A model generated the notes under the pieces. It did not search any database. It was not told the origin of the DNA and saw only the letters and a list, made by a program, of their open reading frames with translations. 37,477 nt of DNA. Origin: Ferrovibrio terrae_B (GTDB taxonomy: Bacteria; Pseudomonadota; Alphaproteobacteria; Ferrovibrionales; Ferrovibrionaceae). The stretch is from NCBI RefSeq assembly GCF_943371255.1, contig NZ_CALRUC010000032.1, positions 1 through 37,477 on the forward strand, given 5' to 3'. Shown here piece by piece: positions 1-8,542 of this stretch. Each line of letters begins with the position of its first letter. Position 1 is the first letter of the stretch. Position numbers and translations under genes: made by a program.

Positions 1-654
1 GTGCAGGAGAATATCCGCAAGGACGATCCGGCAGCATTGCTGGATGCGCCGAAACGCGCGCGGCCGCTGCCCAAGCTTTTGAGCGAGAATGAAGTTGATC
101 AACTGCTGAACGCCGCGCGCTCCCTGCGCGACGATCCGGCCGAATCCGCAAGGCTCACCGCGCTGCTGGAAGTGCTCTATGCCACCGGCCTGCGCGTCAG
201 CGAACTGGTCGGTCTGCGCTGGCCGCCGTTTGGCGACGACGCCCGCTTCCTGGTGGTGCGCGGCAAGGGCAACAAGGAACGGCTGGTGCCGCTGTCGGAA
301 CCTGCCCGGCTCGCCATCGAGGATTATGCCGGCTGGCGCAGCGATTTCATGACTGGCAAGACCTCACCCTGGCTGTTTCCCTCGCGCGGCGACAGCGGCC
401 ACCTGACGCGCCAGCGCTTCGGCCAGCTGCTGAAAGACCTCGCGGCAGCGGCCGGGATCAGCCCGTCCAAGGTCTCGCCGCATGTGCTGCGCCATGCCTT
501 TGCCAGCCATCTGCTGGCCCATGGCGCCGACCTGCGCGCGGTGCAGAAGATGTTGGGCCATGCCGATATCAGCACCACGCAGATCTACACCCATGTGCTG
601 GAAGCCCGGAAACAGGCCCTGGTGCGCCAGCACCACCCTCTGGCCAAGCCCTAG
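1..654 (+). CDS. xerD: Tyrosine recombinase XerD, C-terminal part (5' end outside window)
   Basis: The 217 visible residues form the catalytic domain of a XerC/XerD-type tyrosine recombinase, which in the family resolves chromosome dimers at dif. The full catalytic set is present: Arg65 in ATGLRVSEL, Lys89 in GKGNKER, His161 and Arg164 in HVLRHAFASHLL, His187 in LGHADI and the nucleophile Tyr196 in TQIYTH. Family members have about 300 residues, with an N-terminal SAM-like core-binding domain that is absent here. The frame is open at the window edge, so the GTG at base 1 is probably internal and the gene is cut by the window. XerD is preferred over XerC or a phage integrase from overall resemblance only. 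No att or dif site was identified nearby. Confidence 0.88.
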   Translation: MQENIRKDDPAALLDAPKRARPLPKLLSENEVDQLLNAARSLRDDPAESARLTALLEVLYATGLRVSELVGLRWPPFGDDARFLVVRGKGNKERLVPLSEPARLAIEDYAGWRSDFMTGKTSPWLFPSRGDSGHLTRQRFGQLLKDLAAAAGISPSKVSPHVLRHAFASHLLAHGADLRAVQKMLGHADISTTQIYTHVLEARKQALVRQHHPLAKP

Positions 655-671
655 GTTTTCCAAAGGAATTC

Positions 672-700
672 CCTGACCTAACGTCAGGCTTGCCAAGCCT
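672..700. other. Two overlapping, mutually exclusive short hairpins in the mcl1 leader
   Basis: CCTGAC (672-677) pairs with GTCAGG (683-688), and AGGCTT (686-691) pairs with AAGCCT (695-700). The two stems share 686-688, so only one can form at a time. There is no T-tract, so this is not a standard terminator. It may be chance, or a weak termination or processing structure between xerD and mcl1. Confidence 0.25.
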
Positions 701-747
701 CTCCCGGCCAGTTAGCAGTTGCAACATAACAAGGGAGAGCCAGCGTC

Positions 748-1725
748 ATGAGCTTCAAGACGATCACCCCCGCCCCTGCCCGGCTGAACCGCTGCGAGCT
801 GGCGGTACCCGGCAGCAGCGTGAAGCTGTTCGAGAAGGCGGCGAAATCCGCCGCCGATGTGATCTTCCTCGATCTCGAAGACGCCGTGGCGCCCGATGAC
901 AAGCCGCAGGCACGCAAGAATATCGTGCAGGCCCTGCATGACATCGACTGGGGCCGCAAGGTGATGTCGGTGCGCATCAACGGGCTGGATACCCATTACA
1001 TGTATCGCGACGTGGTCGAGGTGATCGAGGGCGCGGGCGACAAGGTCGACCTGGTGATGGTGCCGAAAGTGGGCACCGCAGCCGATATCTATGCCGTCGA
1101 CATGCTGCTGACCCAGATCGAGACGGCAAAAGGCTTCAAGAAGCGTATCGGTATCGAGGCGATCATCGAAACCGCGCTGGGCATGCAGAATATTCACGAA
1201 ATTGCGGCTGCAAGCCCACGCATGGAAAGCCTGCATTTCGGCGTTGCCGACTATGCCGCCAGCACGCGCGCCCGCACGACATCCATCGGCGGCCCGAATG
1301 CGCTCTATGGCGTGCTGACCGACAAGGATGGCGACAAGCCGCGCGACTATTTCTGGGGCGACATGTGGCATTACGCCATCTCGCGCATGGTGGTGGCGGC
1401 GCGCGCCAACGGCCTGCGCCCGATCGACGGGCCGTTCGGCGATTTCTCGGATGCCGATGGCTACAGGGCGCAGGCCAATCGCGCCGCCATCCTCGGCTGC
1501 GAAGGCAAATGGGCGATCCACCCGGCACAGATTGCCGTTGCCAACGAGGTCTACACGCCGCCGGAAGCGGAAGTGGCCAAGGCCAAGCGGATTCTGGAAG
1601 CGATGAAGGAGGCCCAGGCCAAAGGCCAGGGCGCCGTGGCGCTGGACGGCAAGCTGATCGACATCGCCTCGATCCGCCAGGCCGAAGGCATCGTCAAACA
1701 GGCGGAGCTGATCGCCCGCGGCTGA
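748..1725 (+). CDS. mcl1: L-malyl-CoA / beta-methylmalyl-CoA lyase (Mcl1 type)
   Basis: This 325-residue protein belongs to the HpcH/HpaI aldolase - citrate lyase beta family and closely resembles, from memory, Rhodobacter Mcl1 (about 318 residues). Family knowledge: Mg-dependent reversible cleavage of malyl-CoA and beta-methylmalyl-CoA to glyoxylate plus acetyl-CoA or propionyl-CoA, used in the ethylmalonyl-CoA, 3-hydroxypropionate or serine pathways. Visible signatures are FLDLEDAVAPDDK (about residues 39-51), VRINGLDT, VPKVG, IEAIIETALGM with the metal-binding Glu, DGPFGDFSD and GKWAIHP near residue 250. The start has GGGAGAG upstream. It lies 93 bases after xerD and converges with the dehydratase at 1729. 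No other ethylmalonyl-CoA pathway gene is in the window, so its pathway is inferred from the family. Confidence 0.9.
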   Translation: MSFKTITPAPARLNRCELAVPGSSVKLFEKAAKSAADVIFLDLEDAVAPDDKPQARKNIVQALHDIDWGRKVMSVRINGLDTHYMYRDVVEVIEGAGDKVDLVMVPKVGTAADIYAVDMLLTQIETAKGFKKRIGIEAIIETALGMQNIHEIAAASPRMESLHFGVADYAASTRARTTSIGGPNALYGVLTDKDGDKPRDYFWGDMWHYAISRMVVAARANGLRPIDGPFGDFSDADGYRAQANRAAILGCEGKWAIHPAQIAVANEVYTPPEAEVAKAKRILEAMKEAQAKGQGAVALDGKLIDIASIRQAEGIVKQAELIARG

Positions 1726-1728
1726 GGC

Positions 1729-3672
1729 CTAAGCCGCCGAAGCCGGCACCGCGCCCTGGCCATTGGGCGCATGCTGGAATTCCGGCACCAGCGCGGCGAT
1801 GCCGGCGATCAGCGCCGCGGTATCGCGCTGCTGCGCATGCCCAATCAGGCTGGCGATGGTGCGGTCCAGTTCGGCGCGGTCGACGATGCGGGGCGCCGCC
1901 AGCATGATGCCGTCCTGCGGCGTCGACACCGTGGTTTCGGCGCTGTGCAGCACTTCCTCATACAGCTTCTCGCCCGGGCGCAGGCCGGTGAAGGCGATCT
2001 TGATATCCTTGTCGGGCTGCAGGCCGGCAAGGCGGATCATCTGTCGCGCCAGATCCTGGATGCGCACCGGCTCGCCCATGTCGAGCACGAAAATCTTGCC
2101 CTCGGCCTGCACCCTGTCACTCGGCATGGCGGCGGCCTGCAGGATCAGTTCGACCGCCTCACGCGTGGTCATGAAGAAGCGCGTCACATCCGGATGCGTC
2201 ACGGTCAGCGGACCGCCCTGGCCCAGCTGGCGCTGGAATAGCGGCACCACCGATCCGGAAGATCCGAGCACATTGCCGAACCGCACCGTCACATACTGCG
2301 TGCCATTGCCGCGGCCGGTGCTGCGCTCCAGATCGAGGCTCTGACAGATCATCTCCGCGATCCGCTTGGTCGCGCCCATCACATTGGTGGGATTCACCGC
2401 CTTGTCGGTCGAGATCATCACCATGACGGCCACGTTATGGCGCTGGCAGGCCTGCGCCACGATCTGGGTACCGCGCACATTGGTGAGCAGGCCCTCGCCG
2501 ACATTGGCCTCCACCAGCGGCACATGCTTGTAGGCCGCTGCATGCAAAACAATATCCGGACGCTGCGCGGCAAAAGCCGATTCCACCGAGTCCGGATCGC
2601 GCACATCGCCCAGCACGGCGACGCGCGGCAGTGCCGGATAGCGTTCCGACAGCTCCATGTCGATCTGGTAGAGCGCATGTTCGCTCTGTTCGAACAGCAC
2701 GATGGCGGCAGGAGCGAGGGCTGCGACCTGGCGCACCAGTTCCGACCCGATGGTGCCGCCGGCGCCGGTGACCAGCACGCGCCGGCCGGCGATCAGCCGC
2801 AGCACGGCACTGCGATCGAGCACGCGCTGCGGCCGGCCGAGCAGATCCTCGACATCGACCGACTGCACCTGCGGCGCGTCGCCTTCCTTGCGGAACTCGG
2901 TCATGCGGGGCAGGCGCGCGACGCTGATGCCCAGCGGTGCCGCGATCTCGACCAGATCACGGATGGTGCGGCCATCGACCCGCTCATCCGCCACGATGAT
3001 GCGGCGCGGCCGATCAATCTCGTCCATGCCGGTGATGATGGCCGACAGATCGGCCAGACGGCCGAGCACGCGGATGCCGCGCAGGTCGCGGCCATGGCGG
3101 CCGGTGGAATCATCAATGATGCCAACCACGCGATAGGCGGCATTGCCGCGCTCCATCTCGCGGATGAAGGTATCGGCGGCCAGGCTGGAACCGATCAGCA
3201 CGACCGGCACACGCCTGTCTTCGCCGCGCCACAGCACGCCAGCCAGGCTGCCTTCCTTCCAGCTGCGATACAGGATGCGCGGCCCGGCCAGCAGCAGCAT
3301 GAGGATGAAGACCTGCATCACCAGCGCACTGCGCGGGTAATCCGCCAGACGGGTGAAAATGAACAGCAGCGGCACGAAGATCAGCAGCGACAGCAGGCTG
3401 CCACGCAGGATCGCCAGCATGTCGCGCAGGGAGGCGAAATGCCAGATGCCGCGATAGAGCCCGGTATACTGGAACACCACACCGGCCACGCCGGCAAAAA
3501 CCAGCGTCGGCAGCCAGGCTTCCTCGGGCGACCAGTCGATATCGACAATCCAGAACCGCAGCCAGATCGCCAGCGGCAGCGAGATCGCCGCCATGACAAT
3601 GTCATGCACCGCCACCAGCAGGACGCGGTGGTTCAGGTGGCGAGGGCTGATGAACTTGGGCTTATCGGTCAT
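1729..3672 (-). CDS. Membrane-bound UDP-N-acetylhexosamine 4,6-dehydratase (WbpM/CapD/PglF family)
   Basis: The 647-residue length and architecture match the large WbpM/FlaA1/CapD group. There are four N-terminal membrane segments (about residues 16-40, 53-75, 86-110 and 115-137), a first Rossmann-like region (about 155-255), then an extended-SDR catalytic domain from about residue 297 with the NAD motif GAGGTIG (303-309). The STDK segment at 421-424 with Met432 and Lys436 in NVMGATK gives the Ser/Thr-Met-Lys triad of WbpM-like dehydratases, in place of the usual Tyr. Family role: conversion of UDP-GlcNAc to the 4-keto-6-deoxy sugar for O-antigen, capsule or glycan precursors. It is the last gene of a three-gene minus-strand operon, 24 bases after the transferase gene. 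The exact sugar product cannot be told. Confidence 0.9.
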   Translation of the reverse strand: MTDKPKFISPRHLNHRVLLVAVHDIVMAAISLPLAIWLRFWIVDIDWSPEEAWLPTLVFAGVAGVVFQYTGLYRGIWHFASLRDMLAILRGSLLSLLIFVPLLFIFTRLADYPRSALVMQVFILMLLLAGPRILYRSWKEGSLAGVLWRGEDRRVPVVLIGSSLAADTFIREMERGNAAYRVVGIIDDSTGRHGRDLRGIRVLGRLADLSAIITGMDEIDRPRRIIVADERVDGRTIRDLVEIAAPLGISVARLPRMTEFRKEGDAPQVQSVDVEDLLGRPQRVLDRSAVLRLIAGRRVLVTGAGGTIGSELVRQVAALAPAAIVLFEQSEHALYQIDMELSERYPALPRVAVLGDVRDPDSVESAFAAQRPDIVLHAAAYKHVPLVEANVGEGLLTNVRGTQIVAQACQRHNVAVMVMISTDKAVNPTNVMGATKRIAEMICQSLDLERSTGRGNGTQYVTVRFGNVLGSSGSVVPLFQRQLGQGGPLTVTHPDVTRFFMTTREAVELILQAAAMPSDRVQAEGKIFVLDMGEPVRIQDLARQMIRLAGLQPDKDIKIAFTGLRPGEKLYEEVLHSAETTVSTPQDGIMLAAPRIVDRAELDRTIASLIGHAQQRDTAALIAGIAALVPEFQHAPNGQGAVPASAA

Positions 3673-3696
3673 GATCGGTCACGGCCATCCTAGCCG

Positions 3697-4704
3697 CTAC
3701 GCCGATTCGGCGAAATGCCTGCAGACGGCCGCCGTGGCGGCAACCGCGGCCAGGGTGGCGGCGATGGCCGCCTGCCATGACTGCAGGCTGGCCAGCGCCA
3801 GGCCGACCAAAAGCAGATTGAGTGCCGCGATCCGCAGGGCGACTGCCGCATGGCTGCCGAATTTACGCGCGCCCTGCTGGTAGAAGTGGCTGCGATGGGC
3901 CTGCCAGACCTTTTCGCCGCGCAAGCCGCGGCGCAGCAATGTGTAAGTTGCATCAACCCAGTAATACATCGGCAGAATCAGCGCCGCCGCCCAGGCACCA
4001 GACAGCGCCAGCAGCAGGAGCAGCAGTCCAAGCAGATAGCCGACCGGCACGCTGCCGACATCGCCGAGGAAAACCTTCGCTTTGCCCCAGTTCCACGGCA
4101 GGAAGCCCAGCGCGGCCATGGCCACGACCAGGCCCGGTGCATTGGCCAGATCGGGATGCTGCCAGGCCGCAACCAGCACACTGCCGGCACCCACCGTCAC
4201 CATCTCGACGCCGGTGATGCCGTTGATGCCATCCATGAAGTTGAACAGGTTGGTGAACCACAGCCAGGCGAGGAACAGCACCACGCGTTCGAGCCAGAGC
4301 GGCACCGCACCCTGGGTGATCGTGGCGAAATCGGGCAGCAGTGCCAGTACCGCTCCGACGGCCAGCATCTGCACACCGAAACGCAGGCCGACCGGCAAGC
4401 CGCCGTGGCGGTCGTCGAGCCAGGACACCAGCGCCAGCGCCGCCATGCCGAGCAGAACCAGTACGAAAAAATCGCTGAAGTCAAAGACCGACCAGACAAT
4501 GCAGCCGAACAGGATGCCGGCGGTGACGGCAACACCGCCGCCGCGCGGGGTGGCATCGGTATGGCTGGAGCGGTCGTTGGGAATATCCAGCACGGCGCGG
4601 CGCTGCAGCCAGCCGATCAGCGGGCGCATCAGCACGAAGACCAGCAGCCCGCTGGCGAGTGCAATGGCAAGGGCGATCAGCCAGTCCTGCAGCAACGCAC
4701 TCAC
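3697..4704 (-). CDS. Undecaprenyl-phosphate sugar-1-phosphate transferase (WbpL/WecA, MraY superfamily)
   Basis: This 335-residue polytopic membrane protein has the ordered motifs of the polyprenyl-phosphate N-acetylhexosamine-1-phosphate transferases: DIPNDRSSHTDATPRGGG (40-57), the Asp pair in WLDDRHG (Asp97-Asp98), NFMDGINGITG (Asp158), FLGDVGS (Asp215) and the cytoplasmic HRSHFYQQ loop (His270, His273). Family role: it starts lipid-linked glycan assembly by moving a HexNAc-1-phosphate from UDP to undecaprenyl phosphate at the inner membrane. Its stop region overlaps nothing downstream, but its ATG overlaps the end of the upstream glycosyltransferase by four bases, implying coupled translation. 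A WbpL-like transferase next to a WbpM-like dehydratase recalls the Pseudomonas O-antigen locus. The sugar donor is not deducible. Confidence 0.88.
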   Translation of the reverse strand: MSALLQDWLIALAIALASGLLVFVLMRPLIGWLQRRAVLDIPNDRSSHTDATPRGGGVAVTAGILFGCIVWSVFDFSDFFVLVLLGMAALALVSWLDDRHGGLPVGLRFGVQMLAVGAVLALLPDFATITQGAVPLWLERVVLFLAWLWFTNLFNFMDGINGITGVEMVTVGAGSVLVAAWQHPDLANAPGLVVAMAALGFLPWNWGKAKVFLGDVGSVPVGYLLGLLLLLLALSGAWAAALILPMYYWVDATYTLLRRGLRGEKVWQAHRSHFYQQGARKFGSHAAVALRIAALNLLLVGLALASLQSWQAAIAATLAAVAATAAVCRHFAESA

Positions 4705-5870
4705 AGCGATTCTCCCCGCATCTGCAAGACGCGATCATAGGTCGCCAGGCTGGCGGCAACGAACTGCTCGACCGAAAATTCCGCCACCGCGATGGCGCGG
4801 CTGCGCGCCGCCAGGCGATGGCGCAGCGGCACATCTTCGAGCAGACGGCGGATCGCATCGGCCGTCGCCTTGCCATCGCCGACCGGTACCAGCAGGCCGT
4901 TTTCCTCATGCCGCACCACTTCGCGGCAACCCGGTGCATCGGTGGTGACGATGGCGCGGCCGATGGCCGCGGCCTCGATCAAACCGCGCGGCAGACCCTC
5001 GCGATAGGATGGCAGCACAATGATATGGGCGCGCGGCAGCATCGCCGGCATGTCATCGGCAAAGCCCCAGTATTCCACCACGCCACTGTCGATCCAGCGC
5101 TGCAGCTGTTCGGCGCCGATATCGGTCTTGTTGTCCGGATCGCGGCGGCCGACCAGCACGAAGCGCGCGACCGCACCTTCCGCGCGCAGGATTTCAGCCG
5201 CCGCGACGAATTCGCGCACGCCCTTGTCGCCCAGCAGGCGGGCTGGAAACATCACCACAGGCGGGTTGGCGGCATCGACCGATGGCTCGGCGTGGTTGGC
5301 AAACACCTGCATGTCGACGCCGCAGCCCTTGATCATCACCCAGCGATCCGGGCGCACCAGGCGGCGCGCCTCGAAAACCGCGAGATCGTCCGGGTTCTGG
5401 AAAATGGCGATGCTCCGGCCGTAGCCCAGCGCCAGGCGATAGAGCCGCTCGATCAGGCGACGCAGCAGGCCGGTCTGCACATCGGCGCGGTCTTCGCTCT
5501 GGATGAACACATAACCCAGCCCGGTGATGGCATGCACCACGCCCGGCAGGACAGCCAGCCGGGCGGCCAGCCCGCCCCAGACCACCGGCTTGATCGAAAC
5601 CAGATGCACGAGCTGCGGCCGCAGGCGCAGGAACAGGCCGAGCAGTACCAGCAGCAGCCTGAACTCGGCCAGCGGGTTCTGCCGGCTGCGGGTCAGCGGG
5701 ATCGGATGAAAGACAAAGCCTTCCGCCTGCAGCCGGGCGGCAATGGCCGGATCGGCCGGGGCGGCGACATGCACGGTCCAGCCACGGCGCTGCATCGCCC
5801 GGCCGACGGGCAGCCGGTGGGTGGTGAAGAACAGGGCTTCCTGGACGACGATGAGCAACCGGCGGGCCAT
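4701..5870 (-). CDS. GT4-family glycosyltransferase
   Basis: This 389-residue protein has a GT-B fold of the GT4 type (Glycosyl transferase group 1). The N-terminal acceptor domain starts MARRLLIVVQEALFFTTHRL. The C-terminal donor domain contains PARLLGDKGVREFVAAAEIL near residues 205-225 and the EGLPRGLIE signature, an E-x7-E motif. It resembles PglA/WbnH-type transferases that add the second sugar onto an undecaprenyl-diphosphate-HexNAc, and its place as first gene before the initiating transferase supports such a role. Donor and acceptor are unknown. It diverges from the nucleotide-sugar dehydrogenase gene across a 155-base gap. Confidence 0.87.
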   Translation of the reverse strand: MARRLLIVVQEALFFTTHRLPVGRAMQRRGWTVHVAAPADPAIAARLQAEGFVFHPIPLTRSRQNPLAEFRLLLVLLGLFLRLRPQLVHLVSIKPVVWGGLAARLAVLPGVVHAITGLGYVFIQSEDRADVQTGLLRRLIERLYRLALGYGRSIAIFQNPDDLAVFEARRLVRPDRWVMIKGCGVDMQVFANHAEPSVDAANPPVVMFPARLLGDKGVREFVAAAEILRAEGAVARFVLVGRRDPDNKTDIGAEQLQRWIDSGVVEYWGFADDMPAMLPRAHIIVLPSYREGLPRGLIEAAAIGRAIVTTDAPGCREVVRHEENGLLVPVGDGKATADAIRRLLEDVPLRHRLAARSRAIAVAEFSVEQFVAASLATYDRVLQMRGESL

Positions 5871-5964
5871 GAGGCGGCTCTACCGGCTGGCGGAAGGCGG
5901 GTCAAGCCGCTGAATTCCTTAATGCCGCGCTTGGTCGCCCCAGCAGCTTTCCGGCCCGGCTTTA

Positions 5965-5993
5965 TTGACAGGAACCGGCCGGGCGAGTACCCC
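5965..5993 (+). promoter_or_regulatory. Possible promoter for the nucleotide-sugar dehydrogenase gene
   Basis: A perfect sigma70 -35 hexamer TTGACA (5965-5970) lies in the divergent 155-base gap. At 17-base spacing the -10 position reads TACCCC, which is a poor match. The -35 box lies between the inverted arms GCCCGGC and GCCGGGC. This is a weak prediction from sequence only. Confidence 0.25.
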
Positions 5994-6025
5994 CCCTTTA
6001 GCGCTTTTTTCGTGAAAGTCCTGCC

Positions 6026-7315
6026 GTGTCCAAGCCCGTTTCGCCCCCCTCCATCGCCGTCATCGGCCTCGGTTATGTCGGCCTGCCGCTGGCCGTGGCG
6101 CTGGCCCGGCATTTTCCGGTTCTGGGCTTCGATATCGACAAAAGCCGCGTCGAGGAACTGGGCCGTGGCGAGGACCGCACCCGGGAAATCGAACCCGAGA
6201 TCCTGCGCAGCAGCAGCCTGAAGCTGAGTGCCGCCCCGGCCGACCTGCCGGGCCAGCAGATTTACATCGTCACCGTGCCGACACCGGTGGACGACAGGAA
6301 CGTGCCCGATCTCGGCCCCGTACGCTCGGCTTCGCGCACAGTCGGCCAGGCACTGAAGACCAGGGCTGCCTCCGGCGCCATCGTTGTCTACGAAAGCACC
6401 GTCTATCCCGGCGTGACCGAGGAGATCTGCGGTCCGCTGCTGGAGCAGATGTCGGGCCTGACCTGCGGCAAGGATTTCTTCCTCGGCTATTCGCCCGAGC
6501 GCATCAATCCCGGCGACAAGGTGCACACGGTCGACAAGATCACCAAGGTGGTGGCCGGCCAGACGCCCGACGTGGCGGCCACGCTGGCAGGCATCTACGG
6601 CAAGATCACCTCGGGCGGCATCCATCTGGCGCCGACGATCAAGACCGCCGAAGCCGCCAAGGTGATCGAGAACGCCCAGCGCGACATCAACATCGCCTTC
6701 ATCAACGAGATCGCGATGATCTTCGGCAAGATGAACATCTCGACCTACGATGTGCTGGAAGCCGCCGGCACCAAATGGAACTTCCTCAAGTTCCAGCCCG
6801 GCCTGGTCGGTGGTCACTGCATCGGCGTCGACCCTTATTACCTGGCGCATCGCGCCGAGGAACTGGGCCATCACGCCCGCATTATCCTGTCGGGCCGCGC
6901 CATCAACGACGGCATGAGCGCCCATGTGGCCGAGGCCGTATCGGCGCGGATCGCCCCCAAGGGCACCGTGCTGCTGCTCGGCCTCACCTTCAAGGAAGAT
7001 GTGCCTGACCTGCGCAACTCCAAGGTGGCCGATCTGGTCGGCCATCTGAAGCGGCTCGGCCATAGTGTGACGATCCACGATCCGCTGGCCGATCCGCATG
7101 AGGCACAGCACGAATATGGCCTGATGCTGGCGCCGCGGCTGGACCAGCTGTCCGGCTTCGATGCCGTGCTGGGCGCCGTGCCGCATGAGGTCTATCGCCA
7201 ATTCGCCGATGCCGAACTGGGCAGGCTGGTCAAGGCCGGCGGCCTGGTCGCCGACCTCAAGGGCATGTGGCGCGACCGCAAACTGCCGGCCGGCCTGAAA
7301 TACTGGACGCTTTAG
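6026..7315 (+). CDS. UDP-N-acetylhexosamine 6-dehydrogenase (TviB/WbpA/WbpO family)
   Basis: This 429-residue UDP-sugar dehydrogenase starts at a GTG, with only a weak ribosome site. It has an N-terminal NAD Rossmann domain with GLGYVG (14-19), the YSPERINPGD segment (155-164) typical of the HexNAc-oxidising branch, a central helix with TAEAAKVIEN, and the catalytic Cys265 in GGHCIGVDPYYL. A C-terminal UDP-binding domain begins near LGLTFKEDVPDLRNSK. Family role: NAD-dependent two-step oxidation of C6 of UDP-GlcNAc or UDP-GalNAc to the uronic acid, a precursor of acidic capsule or O-antigen sugars. It diverges from the glycosyltransferase operon, so the four genes probably feed one surface polymer. 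Whether it takes GlcNAc or GalNAc is open. Confidence 0.9.
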   Translation: MSKPVSPPSIAVIGLGYVGLPLAVALARHFPVLGFDIDKSRVEELGRGEDRTREIEPEILRSSSLKLSAAPADLPGQQIYIVTVPTPVDDRNVPDLGPVRSASRTVGQALKTRAASGAIVVYESTVYPGVTEEICGPLLEQMSGLTCGKDFFLGYSPERINPGDKVHTVDKITKVVAGQTPDVAATLAGIYGKITSGGIHLAPTIKTAEAAKVIENAQRDINIAFINEIAMIFGKMNISTYDVLEAAGTKWNFLKFQPGLVGGHCIGVDPYYLAHRAEELGHHARIILSGRAINDGMSAHVAEAVSARIAPKGTVLLLGLTFKEDVPDLRNSKVADLVGHLKRLGHSVTIHDPLADPHEAQHEYGLMLAPRLDQLSGFDAVLGAVPHEVYRQFADAELGRLVKAGGLVADLKGMWRDRKLPAGLKYWTL

Positions 7316-7388
7316 GGTGATCCCGGGAATATCGCACTGGACTTCGTGCCGGTGCTGACCGAAATATCCTGTTCATCAGGAGCGTAAG

Positions 7389-8534
7389 ATGTCCGAACAG
7401 ATCGACAAGCGCATTCCGGTATCCGTGATTACCGGCTTTCTCGGGGCGGGCAAGAGCACCCTGCTCAACCGCCTGCTGCGCCATGCCGACATGGGCGACA
7501 CGGCGGTGATCGTCAATGAGTTCGGCGAGATCGGCCTGGATCACGCCCTGATTGCCTCCAGCAAGGAAGACACCATCCTGCTCAGCTCGGGCTGCCTGTG
7601 CTGCACCGTGCGGGGCGACCTGGTGAACACCTTCCGGGAACTGACCGCCAAGCGCGATTCCGGCGAGGTGAAGCCGTTCAAGCGCGTGGTGATCGAGACG
7701 ACGGGCCTGGCCGACCCGGCACCGGTGCTGCACACCCTGATGAGCGACCCGGTGGTGGCCGAGCGCTGCCGCCTGGAAAGCGTGGTCACGCTGGTGGATG
7801 CGGTGAATGGCAGCGGCACGCTGGACCATCATACCGAAGCCGTGAAGCAGGCTGCCGTGGCCGACCGGCTGGTACTGACCAAGACCGATCTGGCCGAGCC
7901 CAAGGCCGTGCAGCAGCTGCGCCATCGCCTGCAGCATCTTAATCCCGGCGCGCCGGTCTTCACTGCCATCGGTGGCGATATCGCGCCGAAGCAGCTGTTC
8001 AATGCCGGCCTCTACGATCCGGCCACCAAAAGCTTTGACGTTCAGAACTGGCTGCGTGCCGAAGCCTATGGCGCCGGCCACCATCATCACGACCATGACC
8101 ACGGGCATGACCACGACCATCATGACGATGGCGACCACCATCACCATGACGATCACGGCCACCAGCATTTCGAAACCACCGATGGCAAGCTGGACGTCAA
8201 TCGCCACGATGCCTCGATCCAGTCCTTCTGCCTCACCTTCGACGAACCCTTCGAGTGGAACACGCTGGCCACCTGGCTCGATCTGCTGGCGGCCTATCGC
8301 GGCGACAACCTGCTGCGCGTAAAGGGCCTGGTGAATGTCACCGGCGTTGACCGCCCGGTGGTGATTCATGGCGTGCAGCACCTGTTCCATCCGCCGGCCA
8401 CGATTCCGGCATGGCCCGATGACAGCCGCCAGAGCCGCATCGTCTTCATCACCCGCGACCTCGGCCGCGAGGTGATCGAGCAGACCTTGAATGCGCTGCA
8501 AAAAGCCGAACCGCCCGCGGCACAGGGCAGCTGA
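7389..8534 (+). CDS. CobW/COG0523-family GTP-binding metallochaperone with His-rich insert
   Basis: This 381-residue G3E GTPase has the Walker A motif GFLGAGKS (16-23), the metal-binding CxCC motif of the family (Cys69, Cys71, Cys72), ETTGLADP in the switch region and TKTD as the guanine-specificity motif. The C-terminal CobW domain follows a loop with 17 His in about 31 residues (about 231-265). Family role: GTP-driven delivery or insertion of a metal, often zinc, into client proteins. The start has AGGAG upstream. I looked for a Zur-type palindrome in the 73-base gap before it and saw none, so zinc regulation is not supported. Cobalt, nickel or another metal is possible. Confidence 0.87.
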   Translation: MSEQIDKRIPVSVITGFLGAGKSTLLNRLLRHADMGDTAVIVNEFGEIGLDHALIASSKEDTILLSSGCLCCTVRGDLVNTFRELTAKRDSGEVKPFKRVVIETTGLADPAPVLHTLMSDPVVAERCRLESVVTLVDAVNGSGTLDHHTEAVKQAAVADRLVLTKTDLAEPKAVQQLRHRLQHLNPGAPVFTAIGGDIAPKQLFNAGLYDPATKSFDVQNWLRAEAYGAGHHHHDHDHGHDHDHHDDGDHHHHDDHGHQHFETTDGKLDVNRHDASIQSFCLTFDEPFEWNTLATWLDLLAAYRGDNLLRVKGLVNVTGVDRPVVIHGVQHLFHPPATIPAWPDDSRQSRIVFITRDLGREVIEQTLNALQKAEPPAAQGS

Positions 8535-8542
8535 GAGCTGCT

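Noticed and set aside
1..654. Integrase of the nearby foreign module or of a prophage
   Set aside because: The protein resembles housekeeping XerD, lies 34 kb from the AT-richer module and has the same high-GC composition as the chromosome.
2437..3693. Plus-strand open frame of 418 codons antisense to the WbpM-type dehydratase
   Set aside because: The dehydratase on the minus strand is intact with its triad; the antisense frame is His/Gln/Arg-rich without motifs.
7316..7388. Zur operator upstream of the CobW gene
   Set aside because: No AT-rich palindrome of the Zur type is present in the 73-base gap.
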